From Brenneria goodwinii (lineage in GTDB: Bacteria > Pseudomonadota > Gammaproteobacteria > Enterobacterales > Enterobacteriaceae): DNA of 64,000 bases. The translations under genes and the position numbers were made by a program. Below the pieces are notes generated by a model that was not told where the DNA came from, searched no databases, and saw nothing but the letters and a program-made list of their open reading frames with translations. Positions 16,042 to 25,087 of this stretch are shown here, one piece after another. Where the stretch lies: positions 2,480,001 to 2,544,000 of the forward strand of contig NZ_CP014137.1 in assembly GCF_002291445.1 (NCBI RefSeq). Reading direction: 5' to 3'. The first letter of the stretch is position 1; the number at the start of each line of letters is the position of its first letter.

Positions 16042-18192
16042 ATGGGAACAAGTAACTCGCCACTATTTGCCCCTCCCTCTTTCCCGACCCGGGATACGAC
16101 TCATGCCTTGTTGCAATTGCTTGAAAAATGCCCCGATATCGGCTCGTTGCTAAAAACGCTTTCCAGAATTTTACATCCCATTATCGGCGCCAACTCAATC
16201 TCGATTTTTCTCTTTAAATCGGGGTTGATACGCAATGAAATATATCTTGTCGACTCCAGCGAGCGGCATGAATACAACAATCCGGGGCCGATAAAACTGG
16301 ATGATGCCTGCGACGCGCTGCATATCAGCTCGGCGCAAAGCAATATCGCCTGTTACGGGATTGCGCATGAAAGCTGTCCTTTGGGCGATCGGGCCATCGG
16401 CAGCCATCGAGAGCGTTGTTCTTGCTGCTTCGTTCCGCTTGTGGATCCGCAGTACCGGGGTTTTTTACGCATTCGCTACAATAACGCCGACAGAGAGGCC
16501 GACATTACCCATCATTTCAATCAACTGATAGAAATGATTAGTTTTTGCGTCAGTTCCGCCATTAAAAATATTATTTCCCGTGAAGAGATCAACCAGTTGG
16601 AAAGTGATCTATTACGCGAGCAAAAACACTTAAAAATATTATTGGAAGTGACGAATGCCATTTCCTCTAAACTGGAGATGCAGGCGTTACTGGAGGAAAT
16701 TGCAAAAGCCGTAGAACATGTTTTTCACAATCAATATAGCAGTCTGATTTTTCACGATAGCGAAAGAAATATGCTGCAATGGGAAGCGGTCTATTTCCCC
16801 GGCGGCGCAACCATTGTGCACCCCGGCACCATAAAACCCATGGATGACTCGCCGGTCAGCGTCACATTCAAAACCGGAGAGCCTTTCGTCATTGATTATG
16901 AAACGTTATGCAAGTTAGGGAACGATTTTCCGGTTTCCCGCGCCATGCTTGCCGCCGGCATTCGCAGCCTCTGTTCTGTGCCGTTGACGCACCGTGGAAA
17001 AACCCTGGGGGTGCTGACCATTGGACACACGGATTGCGACCATATTCCCGCCAAAGAGACCGATTTGCTCAACGATATCGCCGGACAGATCGCCATTTCG
17101 GTTGATAACGCCATGGCCTACCAGCGGATTTCATTGCTGACCAAACAGCTGGAGCGAAAAAACAGCTATCTTGAAGAGGAACTCAAGGAGCATGTCAACA
17201 TCGAGGGGATCATCGGCGCCAGTCAGGCGTTGGCCAATGTATTTACGCAGGTTGAAATGGTGGCCGACAGCGACTGCTCGGTGCTTATTCTGGGCGAAAC
17301 CGGAACGGGTAAGGAACTGATTGCCAGGGCGATACACAACCTCAGCGCCAGACGCTCAAAGACGCTGGTCAAGCTCAATTGCGCGGCGATCCCCACCGGA
17401 CTATTGGAGAGTTATCTATTCGGCCACGAACGGGGCGCATTCACCGGCGCGATTTCACAAAAAATCGGCCGCCTTGAACTGGCCCATCAGGGCACGCTGT
17501 TCCTGGATGAGATCGGCGACATCCCCATGGAACTCCAGCCCAAATTATTGCGCGTTCTGCAAGAGCAGGAGTTTGAACGCGTAGGCGGGGTTAAGCTCAT
17601 CGAGGTCGACGTGCGTATTATCGCCGCCACAAACCGCGATTTGGAGGAGATGATCCGCAATAAGGAGTTTCGCAGCGACCTGTTCTATCGCCTGAACGTC
17701 TTTCCTATTTTCATTCCGCCGCTGCGCGAACGCATCGAAGATATCCCCCTGCTGGCCAGGCACTTCATGAAAAAGTATGCCAAAAAGCTGAAGCGCGATA
17801 TCAACCACATCCCCGCGGAAATCATGGACGCCCTGATGCAATACGCCTGGCCGGGTAATGTTCGGGAGCTTGAACATATCATTGAACGGGCGGTGATCCT
17901 CTCACGGGGAACGGAGCTCAATCTCTCGCTTGATTTCCTGAAAAAAGAACCGTTTATCGCCGCCTCGCAGCCGAATCCCGAGAGCAGTGAAAATAGACAC
18001 GCTTTTATCCCGCAAAACAATCTTAAAGAGATGGAGCGGCAGACGATTATGCGCGTATTACAGGAGACGAAAGGCGTTATCGCCGGCCCTAACGGCGCCG
18101 CGGCCCGCCTGGGATTGAAGCGTACGACACTCATCGCGCGCATGCGTCGTCTGGATATCGTACGCGAAAAAAACCAAGGGATTAAACGCTAA
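16042..18192 (+). CDS. Sigma-54-dependent activator, FhlA/HyfR-like (GAF-GAF-AAA+-Fis HTH)
   Basis: The 716-residue protein has two GAF-like sensory regions (~25-180 and ~195-360), then a sigma-54 AAA+ module. Walker A GETGTGKE is at 418-425, the GAFTGA loop at 465-470 and Walker B GTLFLDEIGD around 484-493. A Fis-type helix-turn-helix closes it (NGAAARLGLKRTTLIARMRRL). It resembles FhlA in length and plan. The first GAF region carries a Cys cluster (C104, C112, C126, C128, C129) that could sense metal or redox state. It converges on the transhydroxylase operon, whose promoter has a sigma-54 element and three upstream sites, so it is the likely activator. Confidence 0.9.
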   Translation: MGTSNSPLFAPPSFPTRDTTHALLQLLEKCPDIGSLLKTLSRILHPIIGANSISIFLFKSGLIRNEIYLVDSSERHEYNNPGPIKLDDACDALHISSAQSNIACYGIAHESCPLGDRAIGSHRERCSCCFVPLVDPQYRGFLRIRYNNADREADITHHFNQLIEMISFCVSSAIKNIISREEINQLESDLLREQKHLKILLEVTNAISSKLEMQALLEEIAKAVEHVFHNQYSSLIFHDSERNMLQWEAVYFPGGATIVHPGTIKPMDDSPVSVTFKTGEPFVIDYETLCKLGNDFPVSRAMLAAGIRSLCSVPLTHRGKTLGVLTIGHTDCDHIPAKETDLLNDIAGQIAISVDNAMAYQRISLLTKQLERKNSYLEEELKEHVNIEGIIGASQALANVFTQVEMVADSDCSVLILGETGTGKELIARAIHNLSARRSKTLVKLNCAAIPTGLLESYLFGHERGAFTGAISQKIGRLELAHQGTLFLDEIGDIPMELQPKLLRVLQEQEFERVGGVKLIEVDVRIIAATNRDLEEMIRNKEFRSDLFYRLNVFPIFIPPLRERIEDIPLLARHFMKKYAKKLKRDINHIPAEIMDALMQYAWPGNVRELEHIIERAVILSRGTELNLSLDFLKKEPFIAASQPNPESSENRHAFIPQNNLKEMERQTIMRVLQETKGVIAGPNGAAARLGLKRTTLIARMRRLDIVREKNQGIKR

Positions 18193-18244
18193 TATCGCCA
18201 GGCATTGCCGCGATTTCCCCTGCCCCAACGCCAAGACCTGAGCG

Positions 18245-19468
18245 CTAGATTCTTGCCGGCGCTTTTACCAGCAACCCGAAAATCAAACCAATCAACACTA
18301 AAACGATGCCAATCACGAAGCTATAGGTGTACTCGCCGGTTTGCGCCTTAACCATCCCGGCGATCTGGGGGCCAAAAAATCCGCCGAGAAACACGGTAAA
18401 TCCCTGCAATCCCAGATTGGCGGCATAGTGTCTGGCGCCAAAAAATTTCAGTATCAGAGGAACGTTAATCGCGAAGATGCCGCCAAAACAGATGGCGACG
18501 ATCACCGCGCCGGCAACCAGCGCCGGAAAACCGAACAGCGGGGTACCCCAACCAAGAATCGCCAGTCCGACCATCATAAAGAGCGGCGTGATAAACATTG
18601 AGAACCGATGTCCGCAGCGGTCAAATACCATACCAATCAAGGGCCGTCCCAGCGAGTTGGCCGCCGAGAAGATCCCCATCGCCAAAGCCGCGGCGGCGGC
18701 GACAATGCCGACTTCCTGAGCGAAAGGCACAATATGGCCGATAACCATTAAGCCGCCGGCCTGACAAGAGACGATCCACACGGTATAGATCCAAAATGTT
18801 GAGGTGCACAGCATCTGTTTCATGCTGTACCCCCACTCATTACTGGTCTGTTTCGGCGCATTCGCATCCTGTCCCGGTAACCGGGGGCGAACAAAGAACG
18901 CGGAAGCGAGCGTCACGATCAGGAAAATGCATGCCGTCAGCTGTAACGCGCTTTTCCAGCCCGAACCTTCGATAACCCTGGCTAGCACAAACGTTCCTAA
19001 GACCAGGTTCCCCAAGCCAAAACACATGGTAATAAACCCCGCCACCGCCCCGCTTTTCGTTGGCAGCGATTTCGGCGCCGTGGATAAGGGCACGACGTAG
19101 GCAAAACCGAGGCCGAAACCGGCCATCACGCCATAAGTGATATACAGCCAGTTCAGACTGTCGGCGAATGAGGCCAGATAGAATCCCAGCGCGCCGATGA
19201 CGCCGCCAAGCCAAATGATCTGCCGGTGCCCGAGCTTGTCAATCAATGCGCCGCCGGTAAACATGCCCAGGGTAAAGAAAAAGAGCGTAATGGTGAACGT
19301 GAGCGAGGTTTGCGAGCGATTCCAGCCGAATTCATTTTCCAGAGGAATAATATACAGGGACCAGGCATACAAGGTGCCCGCGGCCAGCGCGATAAGCGCG
19401 GCGGCGATGAGCAGCATAACGGCGCTGTGTGGCGAATGATGCCGTCCCGTCGTTGGTGTCTTTGGCAT
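18245..19468 (-). CDS. MFS transporter, oxalate/formate antiporter (OFA) family, copy 2
   Basis: This 407-residue, 12-helix protein is of the OFA/RhmT-like group, with AGTLYAWSLYIIPLENEFGW, NRSQTSLTFTITLFFFTLGM and ANSLGRPLIGMVFDRCGHR. It is a close paralogue of the next gene upstream in the operon (19591-20850), sharing the same opening and the FITMCFGLGNLVLG block. I prefer the ATG at 19468 (MPKTPTTGR), which has an aagagag ribosome site; the frame is open further upstream without family similarity. It is the last gene of the transhydroxylase operon and a likely carrier of its phenolic or carboxylate substrates or products. Confidence 0.85.
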   Translation of the reverse strand: MPKTPTTGRHHSPHSAVMLLIAAALIALAAGTLYAWSLYIIPLENEFGWNRSQTSLTFTITLFFFTLGMFTGGALIDKLGHRQIIWLGGVIGALGFYLASFADSLNWLYITYGVMAGFGLGFAYVVPLSTAPKSLPTKSGAVAGFITMCFGLGNLVLGTFVLARVIEGSGWKSALQLTACIFLIVTLASAFFVRPRLPGQDANAPKQTSNEWGYSMKQMLCTSTFWIYTVWIVSCQAGGLMVIGHIVPFAQEVGIVAAAAALAMGIFSAANSLGRPLIGMVFDRCGHRFSMFITPLFMMVGLAILGWGTPLFGFPALVAGAVIVAICFGGIFAINVPLILKFFGARHYAANLGLQGFTVFLGGFFGPQIAGMVKAQTGEYTYSFVIGIVLVLIGLIFGLLVKAPARI

Positions 19469-19590
19469 AATTGACTCTCTTATAGACCCGCCATCTTTCA
19501 AGTTACAGGCGCATGCAACTGGTTCCCGCATCTCGAAATCCATTGGGTATAACGTGTAAAATCGATGGACTAACGCATTGATGAAACGCG

Positions 19591-20850
19591 TTAATCCGTT
19601 CCGCATCCGACAAAATCATTGTTCCGCTTGATAATTTCTCTTTGGTTTTTAGGCGGTTTGACGAACAGGCCGAAAATCATGCCGATAAAGACAATAACGA
19701 TGGCCGTGATGAATCCCGGGGTATAACTTCCGGTCGTCGATTGGATGAATCCGGCGATTTGCGGGCCGGCCAGCGCGCCGAAAAACATGCTGAAGCCTTG
19801 CAGCCCCAGGTTGGAGGTATAGTGTTTCGGGCCGAAAAACTGCAGGATCAGCGACACATTCTGCGCATAGATCGACCCGTAGCTGATGCCGACGATGACA
19901 CAGCCGATCAACAGCGCCGTAAAGCCGAACGCCGGCGTCCCCCACCATAGCGTCAGCAGCCCGATAATCATGGTCACCGGCGTCAACATCATCGTTACGC
20001 GGCGGCCAACCCGGTCGATCAGATAGCCGAAGATCAAGCGCCCCAGCGAATTGGAGGTCGCCTCTATGCCCATGGCCAATGCCGCCAGAGCGGTGACGAT
20101 CCCCGCCTCGATGGCAAAGGGAACAATATGCGCAATCACCATCAGACCGGCGCTTTCGCACGGCACGATCCAAGCGGTGTAGATCCAGAATGAAGAGGTC
20201 GAAACCATCCCCTTCATGGTGAAGCCCCAGTCGTCCGCCGCCGGGCCGCCTTTTACGCTTGCGGATACGCCCGGCCGGATAAAGGATCCGGTCGATAAAC
20301 TCGCCAATAAAATAACGGCGGCGACGGTTCGTAGCGCCACGGCCCAATCATAGTGCTCAAGCAGCCAGGCGATAACGAAAAACCCCAGCAGCAGATTGCC
20401 TAAGCCAAAGCACATGGTAATCAGCCCGGCGATGGTGCCGCTTCGTTCAGGATATGCGCTGGTGCACGTCGCCAGCGGAACGATATACATCAGCCCGATG
20501 CCCAGCCCGCCGCACGCCCCATAGCTGACATAAAGCCAAGGCAGACTTGCGCTGTATGAGGCCAGCCAAAAGCCGGATGAAGCGATGATCCCTCCAAGCC
20601 AGATGGTATTTCTGCGGCCGATTTTATTAACCAAAAGACCAGCCAGAAACATTCCCAGGGTGAAAAATGAAATACAAACCGTAAAATTAAATGCTGTCTG
20701 ACTTCTGTTCCATCCGAATTCTCTTTCCAGCGGAATCACATAAATTGACCAGGAATACAGCAGACCACAGACCAGAACCAGGACGACAGAAGCGGGTAAT
20801 AACCACTTGTTTTTCATCCGATGGATACTCTGATTGATATAGTTACACAT
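19591..20850 (-). CDS. MFS transporter, oxalate/formate antiporter (OFA) family, copy 1
   Basis: This 419-residue, 12-helix transporter lies 48 bp downstream of the transhydroxylase small subunit. Motifs include CGLLYSWSIYVIPLEREFGW, NRSQTAFNFTVCISFFTLGM and LGRLIFGYLIDRVGRR. A start at 20850 or at the internal ATG 20817 (MKNKW) are both possible. Its paralogue follows ~120 bp downstream, so the pair arose by tandem duplication and may divide uptake and efflux. Related carriers exchange small carboxylates; the substrate here is inferred only from context. Confidence 0.85.
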   Translation of the reverse strand: MCNYINQSIHRMKNKWLLPASVVLVLVCGLLYSWSIYVIPLEREFGWNRSQTAFNFTVCISFFTLGMFLAGLLVNKIGRRNTIWLGGIIASSGFWLASYSASLPWLYVSYGACGGLGIGLMYIVPLATCTSAYPERSGTIAGLITMCFGLGNLLLGFFVIAWLLEHYDWAVALRTVAAVILLASLSTGSFIRPGVSASVKGGPAADDWGFTMKGMVSTSSFWIYTAWIVPCESAGLMVIAHIVPFAIEAGIVTALAALAMGIEATSNSLGRLIFGYLIDRVGRRVTMMLTPVTMIIGLLTLWWGTPAFGFTALLIGCVIVGISYGSIYAQNVSLILQFFGPKHYTSNLGLQGFSMFFGALAGPQIAGFIQSTTGSYTPGFITAIVIVFIGMIFGLFVKPPKNQREIIKRNNDFVGCGTD

Positions 20851-20898
20851 AGGCGCCGCGCTGCCTCATGGCAATAAGCGCGGTGACCCGGATAATTA

Positions 20899-21777
20899 TC
20901 AGGCGGTCGATTTACGCTCAGCTTCAGCATCCGGATTATCGAGTCTGATATCGCCGATATTGACGCTGGCCGCCTCCAGATTGACGTCTATCTCTTTTTC
21001 AATGCCGTTCCACTTAATGCGTAAGACATATTTGCCGGATTTGCTTTCAAGCCCTTGAAATTTGAAATCGCCGAAGAAATCGGTAACGGTGTGCTGGAGA
21101 CATTTTCCCTCTTGATAGAGTTCGACCTGCGCCGTCTCGCAGCACTCATCCAGGCCGTTAATATAGGTAGCGACGCTGCCGGCCAGATGCTCTTTCATAA
21201 ACAGGTGCAGGTTCTTATACCAGACGCGCCCTTCCGTCTTGAGCTCCGGCCGTAGCCGTTCCAACCCTTGCTCCTGCGCTTTCTGCCGCATCTCGTTATC
21301 TTCCAGCTTCACGGCGTACAAACAGCCCGACGCGCAAACCTGGGTAATGCGCGGTTCGGGCCAGCCGTCGTCCAGCAGATGCGCATCAAGCGAATATTTT
21401 TGCGGCACCTGATGCTCATCGTTCCACCAGATGTGCCCGTAAGGACAGGCTTTGACCAACTGCTTTTGCCCCTTCGCCTTATCCGGATCGATCATCACGA
21501 TGCCATCCTCGCGCTTATAGATCGCGCCGTCTTTGGCCGCCCGGACGCACGGCGCGTTGTCGCACTGGTTGCACATCACATTTAAATAAGCCACATCCAG
21601 CAGCGAGCCGGAACCGCGCTCACGCTTTTTAATCTCCACCCAGTGATGCCCGTGCGGCGGATGAGGCGCGCTGTAGTGCGGGAACGCATTCCCCACATAT
21701 TCGTCCATAACGGCCATGGTGCAGTTCTGGCAGTTGGTGCAATTTTCCACATCGACAATGATGTTCCACTTTTTCAT
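20899..21777 (-). CDS. Transhydroxylase-type molybdoenzyme, iron-sulfur small subunit
   Basis: This 292-residue electron-transfer subunit has ferredoxin-like Cys groups CTNCQNCTMAV, CNQCDNAPC, KACPYGH and QVCASGCLYAVK for multiple [4Fe-4S] clusters. A C-terminal beta-sandwich domain (~205-290; CLQHTVTDFFGDFKFQGLE, KYVLRIKW) resembles a carboxypeptidase-regulatory/Cna-B fold. Such a C-terminal domain is a hallmark of the Pelobacter transhydroxylase small subunit. The start at 21777 (MKKWNIIVDVENC) has a ggggaga ribosome site, and the gene begins two bases after the large-subunit stop. There is no signal peptide, so the enzyme is cytoplasmic. Confidence 0.9.
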   Translation of the reverse strand: MKKWNIIVDVENCTNCQNCTMAVMDEYVGNAFPHYSAPHPPHGHHWVEIKKRERGSGSLLDVAYLNVMCNQCDNAPCVRAAKDGAIYKREDGIVMIDPDKAKGQKQLVKACPYGHIWWNDEHQVPQKYSLDAHLLDDGWPEPRITQVCASGCLYAVKLEDNEMRQKAQEQGLERLRPELKTEGRVWYKNLHLFMKEHLAGSVATYINGLDECCETAQVELYQEGKCLQHTVTDFFGDFKFQGLESKSGKYVLRIKWNGIEKEIDVNLEAASVNIGDIRLDNPDAEAERKSTA

Positions 21778-21779
21778 GA

Positions 21780-24776
21780 TCAGATCTCCCCGTTCCACAG
21801 CCGGATTTCGACCAGGCAAGAGTTCCAGGCGGCGCTGTGCGATTTTTTAATAATGGGCCGCTTGGTGGTCAGGATATTCACACATCCGCCACGGTCGGGC
21901 GATGCCCCGATTTCCCCGATGGGCGCATAAATCGCGGAGGATTCATAAGAGTGAACGGTTCCCTGCGGAACGCGCTCGGTTAATTCGGCGGCCAGCAGCA
22001 CCGAGCCGCGGTCGTTGTACATCTCAATCACGTCATATTGTTTGATGCCCCGCTGCGCCGCATCCTTGGTATTAATGCGCGCAATCCAGTAGTACCAGCC
22101 GTTGATCAATACGCGGTGATCGGGAATATCCAGCAAATAGGAGTCTTTGCCGTCGGACATAGTGTGGAAGCTATAGCGATTGTGAGGCGATATCAGCGCC
22201 AGCGGATATTTCTTGAACAGTTCAGAGCGATGCCCCTCCCAATTCTCGATAAACTTGGACATGGGCGGGCGTTCCGGGTCATTCGGGTCATAGCGCATCA
22301 GGCTGCTGCTGACGAACTCGATTTTGCCCGACTGGGTTTGCACCCCTTCGCGCCATTTGCCCGAATAGTCCGACGGCAGAGGCGAAACCTCCGGCAAATC
22401 TTTCGGGCGCCCTTCGTAATACCAATTCCAGGATACCGGATCCCGTTCTTCGGGCTTCGGCGCGGGGACGACGTAATACCCTCTTTTGAGAAATTGCTTC
22501 CAGGAAATATGCTGCGGCAAGTCCGTACCGTCGAACAGCCGTTTGCACCAGCCGAGTTCCGTCGTACCTTCGGTAAAGTAGGTTCCCATACCCAGGCGCG
22601 AAGCCAATTCGGCAAAAATCTCAAAATCCGATTTGGACTCGCCCAACGGCTCGATGCACTTATGCTGTAGCGTGAGAACGCGATAGTTGCTTTGCAAGAA
22701 CGAGTGAGTGCTGTATCCCGAACAGCTCACCGTCTCCGAAATATCCCAGCGTTCGAAGTTGGTGCAGGCCGGCAGAATAATGTCGGCGAATTTTGCTTCG
22801 CCCTCCATCCATATCGACTGATTACAGACAAATTCCAGCTTCGGATCCTGATACATCTTCGCATAGCGGTTGGTTTGCACCATGGTGCCGATATGCGAAC
22901 CGCCGTATTTGTAATACATCTTGATGGTCGAATAGCCCGGCGCGGGAAACGGAACCGGGCGGAATTGCCCTTCAATCGTTTTGCCGTCAAACGCATAGCC
23001 CAACGCCTTGCCTTCCATAATCGCTTCCGGAATTTGCAGGCGGGGCACGGTTTGCGCCACGGTATTCATCGTCACCACCTGGGGCATTCTCTGATACATG
23101 TTCTGCGCCAGGCCGCTGCCGACCAAATCCCCCGACAGCCCCCCTTCGGCATAGCCGGGAAAGAAGAAGCGCGTGCTGACCGGCGTCCCGGTTTGCAGGT
23201 TGCCGATATTCACGCCAGGCTTGCCGATGCCCTGCATCGCCGCCAGATAGATCATCGAGCGCGCCCATTCAATGCCGGTCGCGCTGCGGCACGCCGAACC
23301 AAACCCTGAACGCCCGCCGCAGGACAGATAAGTGCGTTTTTTCGCCCACTGGCGAGCCAGCGCCCTGATGACCCGCGCCGGAATATTGGTTTCCGCTTCC
23401 TGCCACTCCGGCGTCTTGGCGATGCCGTCCTCTTTGCCGAGAACATAGTCGCGCCACTGCTCAAACCCAGTGGTGCGGTTTTCAACAAACCACTTATCGT
23501 AGGAATCTTCGGTAATCCAGACGTAGGCGATAGCCAACGACATGGCATTGCCTTCGGCCGGCCTTGGCGAGAGCCATTTGCCGCCCATAAACTGCGCCGT
23601 GTGGTTATAGAACGGATCGATATGCACGCATTCGATGCCCAGTTCCTTTGCCCAACGCCGGCGTACTGTCCCCTCCTGGGCGGCATAGATGCCGTGCGTA
23701 CATTCCGGATCGCTCGACCAGAACACGATCATTTCGCAGTGCTTTAGACAATCTTCCACCGTGCCGTAGCCGTCCGGCATGCCTAGCCGCAGCGAATTGC
23801 CCCAGTGGTGCATCCCTCCCCAATACCATCCTTCCCAACTGTCCGGGTTATGCGCGACATAGGTTGCCCCGATCATGTTGAAAAAACGCAGACGGGCGGA
23901 AAGGTAATAGCCGATATTTCCCCAGGTGTGGTGCGACCCCGTACTGTTTAAAATCGCGCCGGGACCGTATGTTTTTTTAACCCGCATAATCTCGTTGGCC
24001 ACAATATCGTAGGCTTCATCCCACGTAATGCGCACATACTCCGATTTACCGCGGTTTTCCGGATGCCGCTCGCCGTTGGGATCGAAGTCCACGCGTTTCA
24101 TCGGATAGAGCAGGCGATCTTTGGAATAAATAGTGGATTTTGACGACTGGCTATAAGAGGTCACGGTTTGCCGGCGCGGCGGCGTAAAGCGTTTCCCTCT
24201 GGCCTCAATCGTCCACCCCTCGGCGTCTTTATCGGTCAGTTCCAGATTAGTGATGCGAATAATCTTGCCGTCTTTGACATAAACGCAAACCGGGCCGCCA
24301 TTGGTGTTATTTATGTATTTCGTCGTTCCGTCCGGCATTTTCTCGCCATATTTCACCCCGATCTCCTGTGCCGCCCCGGCAATACGCATAAAATGCATCA
24401 CGTAGCGATCGTCCCCGGTAAAGTCGACGCAGAAGTTCTTCATCAGGTTGATCATTTCCAGATAATTGCGCCAGGGAACCATCACCTTCATGGCGTCTTC
24501 CGCCGAGTTGAGTTTCAATACGGCATCCGGCGCGGTGGCAAAGCCGGCGCCGGCCTTCAATTTGCCGTTATTGAACCGATACCAATACGCCATAGATTTA
24601 TCGTTAAGGCGGATCTCTATGGTGAAATTCATGGCGGATAATAACTTCCTGACCTCTTCGGAAAATCTGGCCGCCAGCCTGATAAACGGCGCCATCGATC
24701 GTAAAACGACCCGTAGCTCGTTTCTCGCCACCGCCTCTCTCATTTTTCCTTTCAACGTATTTGATTGCGCGCCCAT
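21780..24776 (-). CDS. Molybdopterin transhydroxylase large subunit (pyrogallol/phloroglucinol type) with an N-terminal SCP2-like extension
   Basis: This 998-residue DMSO-reductase-superfamily protein lacks the N-terminal Fe-S motif. H282, D312, S313 and Y542 have exactly the spacing (30, 1, 229) of H144, D174, the Mo ligand S175 and Y404 in Pelobacter acidigallici pyrogallol-phloroglucinol transhydroxylase (numbers recalled from the published structure). The context is SHHTWG, AHNPDSWEGWYWG and FPGYAEGG. The family turns pyrogallol into phloroglucinol with a tetrahydroxybenzene co-substrate. An extra ~138 residues at the N-terminus (FTIEIRLNDKSMAYWYRFNN ... DAVLKLNSAEDAMKVM) resemble an SCP2-like lipid-binding fold. 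No Tat signal is present. It is the first gene of the operon. Confidence 0.88.
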   Translation of the reverse strand: MGAQSNTLKGKMREAVARNELRVVLRSMAPFIRLAARFSEEVRKLLSAMNFTIEIRLNDKSMAYWYRFNNGKLKAGAGFATAPDAVLKLNSAEDAMKVMVPWRNYLEMINLMKNFCVDFTGDDRYVMHFMRIAGAAQEIGVKYGEKMPDGTTKYINNTNGGPVCVYVKDGKIIRITNLELTDKDAEGWTIEARGKRFTPPRRQTVTSYSQSSKSTIYSKDRLLYPMKRVDFDPNGERHPENRGKSEYVRITWDEAYDIVANEIMRVKKTYGPGAILNSTGSHHTWGNIGYYLSARLRFFNMIGATYVAHNPDSWEGWYWGGMHHWGNSLRLGMPDGYGTVEDCLKHCEMIVFWSSDPECTHGIYAAQEGTVRRRWAKELGIECVHIDPFYNHTAQFMGGKWLSPRPAEGNAMSLAIAYVWITEDSYDKWFVENRTTGFEQWRDYVLGKEDGIAKTPEWQEAETNIPARVIRALARQWAKKRTYLSCGGRSGFGSACRSATGIEWARSMIYLAAMQGIGKPGVNIGNLQTGTPVSTRFFFPGYAEGGLSGDLVGSGLAQNMYQRMPQVVTMNTVAQTVPRLQIPEAIMEGKALGYAFDGKTIEGQFRPVPFPAPGYSTIKMYYKYGGSHIGTMVQTNRYAKMYQDPKLEFVCNQSIWMEGEAKFADIILPACTNFERWDISETVSCSGYSTHSFLQSNYRVLTLQHKCIEPLGESKSDFEIFAELASRLGMGTYFTEGTTELGWCKRLFDGTDLPQHISWKQFLKRGYYVVPAPKPEERDPVSWNWYYEGRPKDLPEVSPLPSDYSGKWREGVQTQSGKIEFVSSSLMRYDPNDPERPPMSKFIENWEGHRSELFKKYPLALISPHNRYSFHTMSDGKDSYLLDIPDHRVLINGWYYWIARINTKDAAQRGIKQYDVIEMYNDRGSVLLAAELTERVPQGTVHSYESSAIYAPIGEIGASPDRGGCVNILTTKRPIIKKSHSAAWNSCLVEIRLWNGEI

Positions 24777-24931
24777 CGGTTGCTCTCTCTCTCATATCGC
24801 ATTAGCCGGAATAATCGCCAAAAGTCAGACCCTATGTTTCGAATTAATTTCGTGAAATCACGGTCCAAACGTTTAGCACTCGCGTATCTGAAAATATCGT
24901 GACTATTTCTGATGGCACTTGATTTATAGAT

Positions 24932-24947
24932 AGCAAAAGGCATACCA
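24932..24947 (-). promoter_or_regulatory. Sigma-54 (-24/-12) promoter of the transhydroxylase operon
   Basis: On the minus strand TGGTATGCCTTTTGCT matches 14 of 16 positions of TGGCACGNNNNTTGCW, counting the four free positions, with the invariant GG and GC exactly 10 bp apart. Transcription would start near 24921, giving a leader of ~145 nt before the ATG at 24776. The adjacent FhlA-type activator gene supports the call. Confidence 0.7.
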
Positions 24948-24972
24948 AAAAAATTGGCCGAATAATAATAAA

Positions 24973-24985
24973 TAACAATTTGAAT
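24973..24985 (-). promoter_or_regulatory. Candidate IHF site
   Basis: On the minus strand ATTCAAATTGTTA matches the IHF consensus WATCAANNNNTTR with one mismatch. It lies between the sigma-54 element and the upstream repeats in an A+T-rich tract, the usual place for IHF to bend DNA and bring the activator to the polymerase. Confidence 0.45.
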
Positions 24986-25028
24986 TTTTTAGATATTTTT
25001 ATATCCAGCGTATTTATTGAAATTAGGC

Positions 25029-25087
25029 GTCAATATATGGACAGCAAGTGTCAATAGATAGACAGGAGGTGTTAACGTATTGACACC
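25029..25087. promoter_or_regulatory. Three tandem upstream activator sites
   Basis: Three related dyads occur: GTCAATATATGGACA (25029-25043), GTCAATAGATAGACA (25049-25063) and GTTAACGTATTGACA (25071-25085). They fit TGTC-N8-GACA and are 20 and 22 bp apart, about two helical turns. They lie 80-140 bp upstream of the -24 element, as expected for enhancer sites of a sigma-54 activator. The motif differs from the published FhlA site of E. coli. The remaining spacer 25088-25284 shows no gene. Confidence 0.6.
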
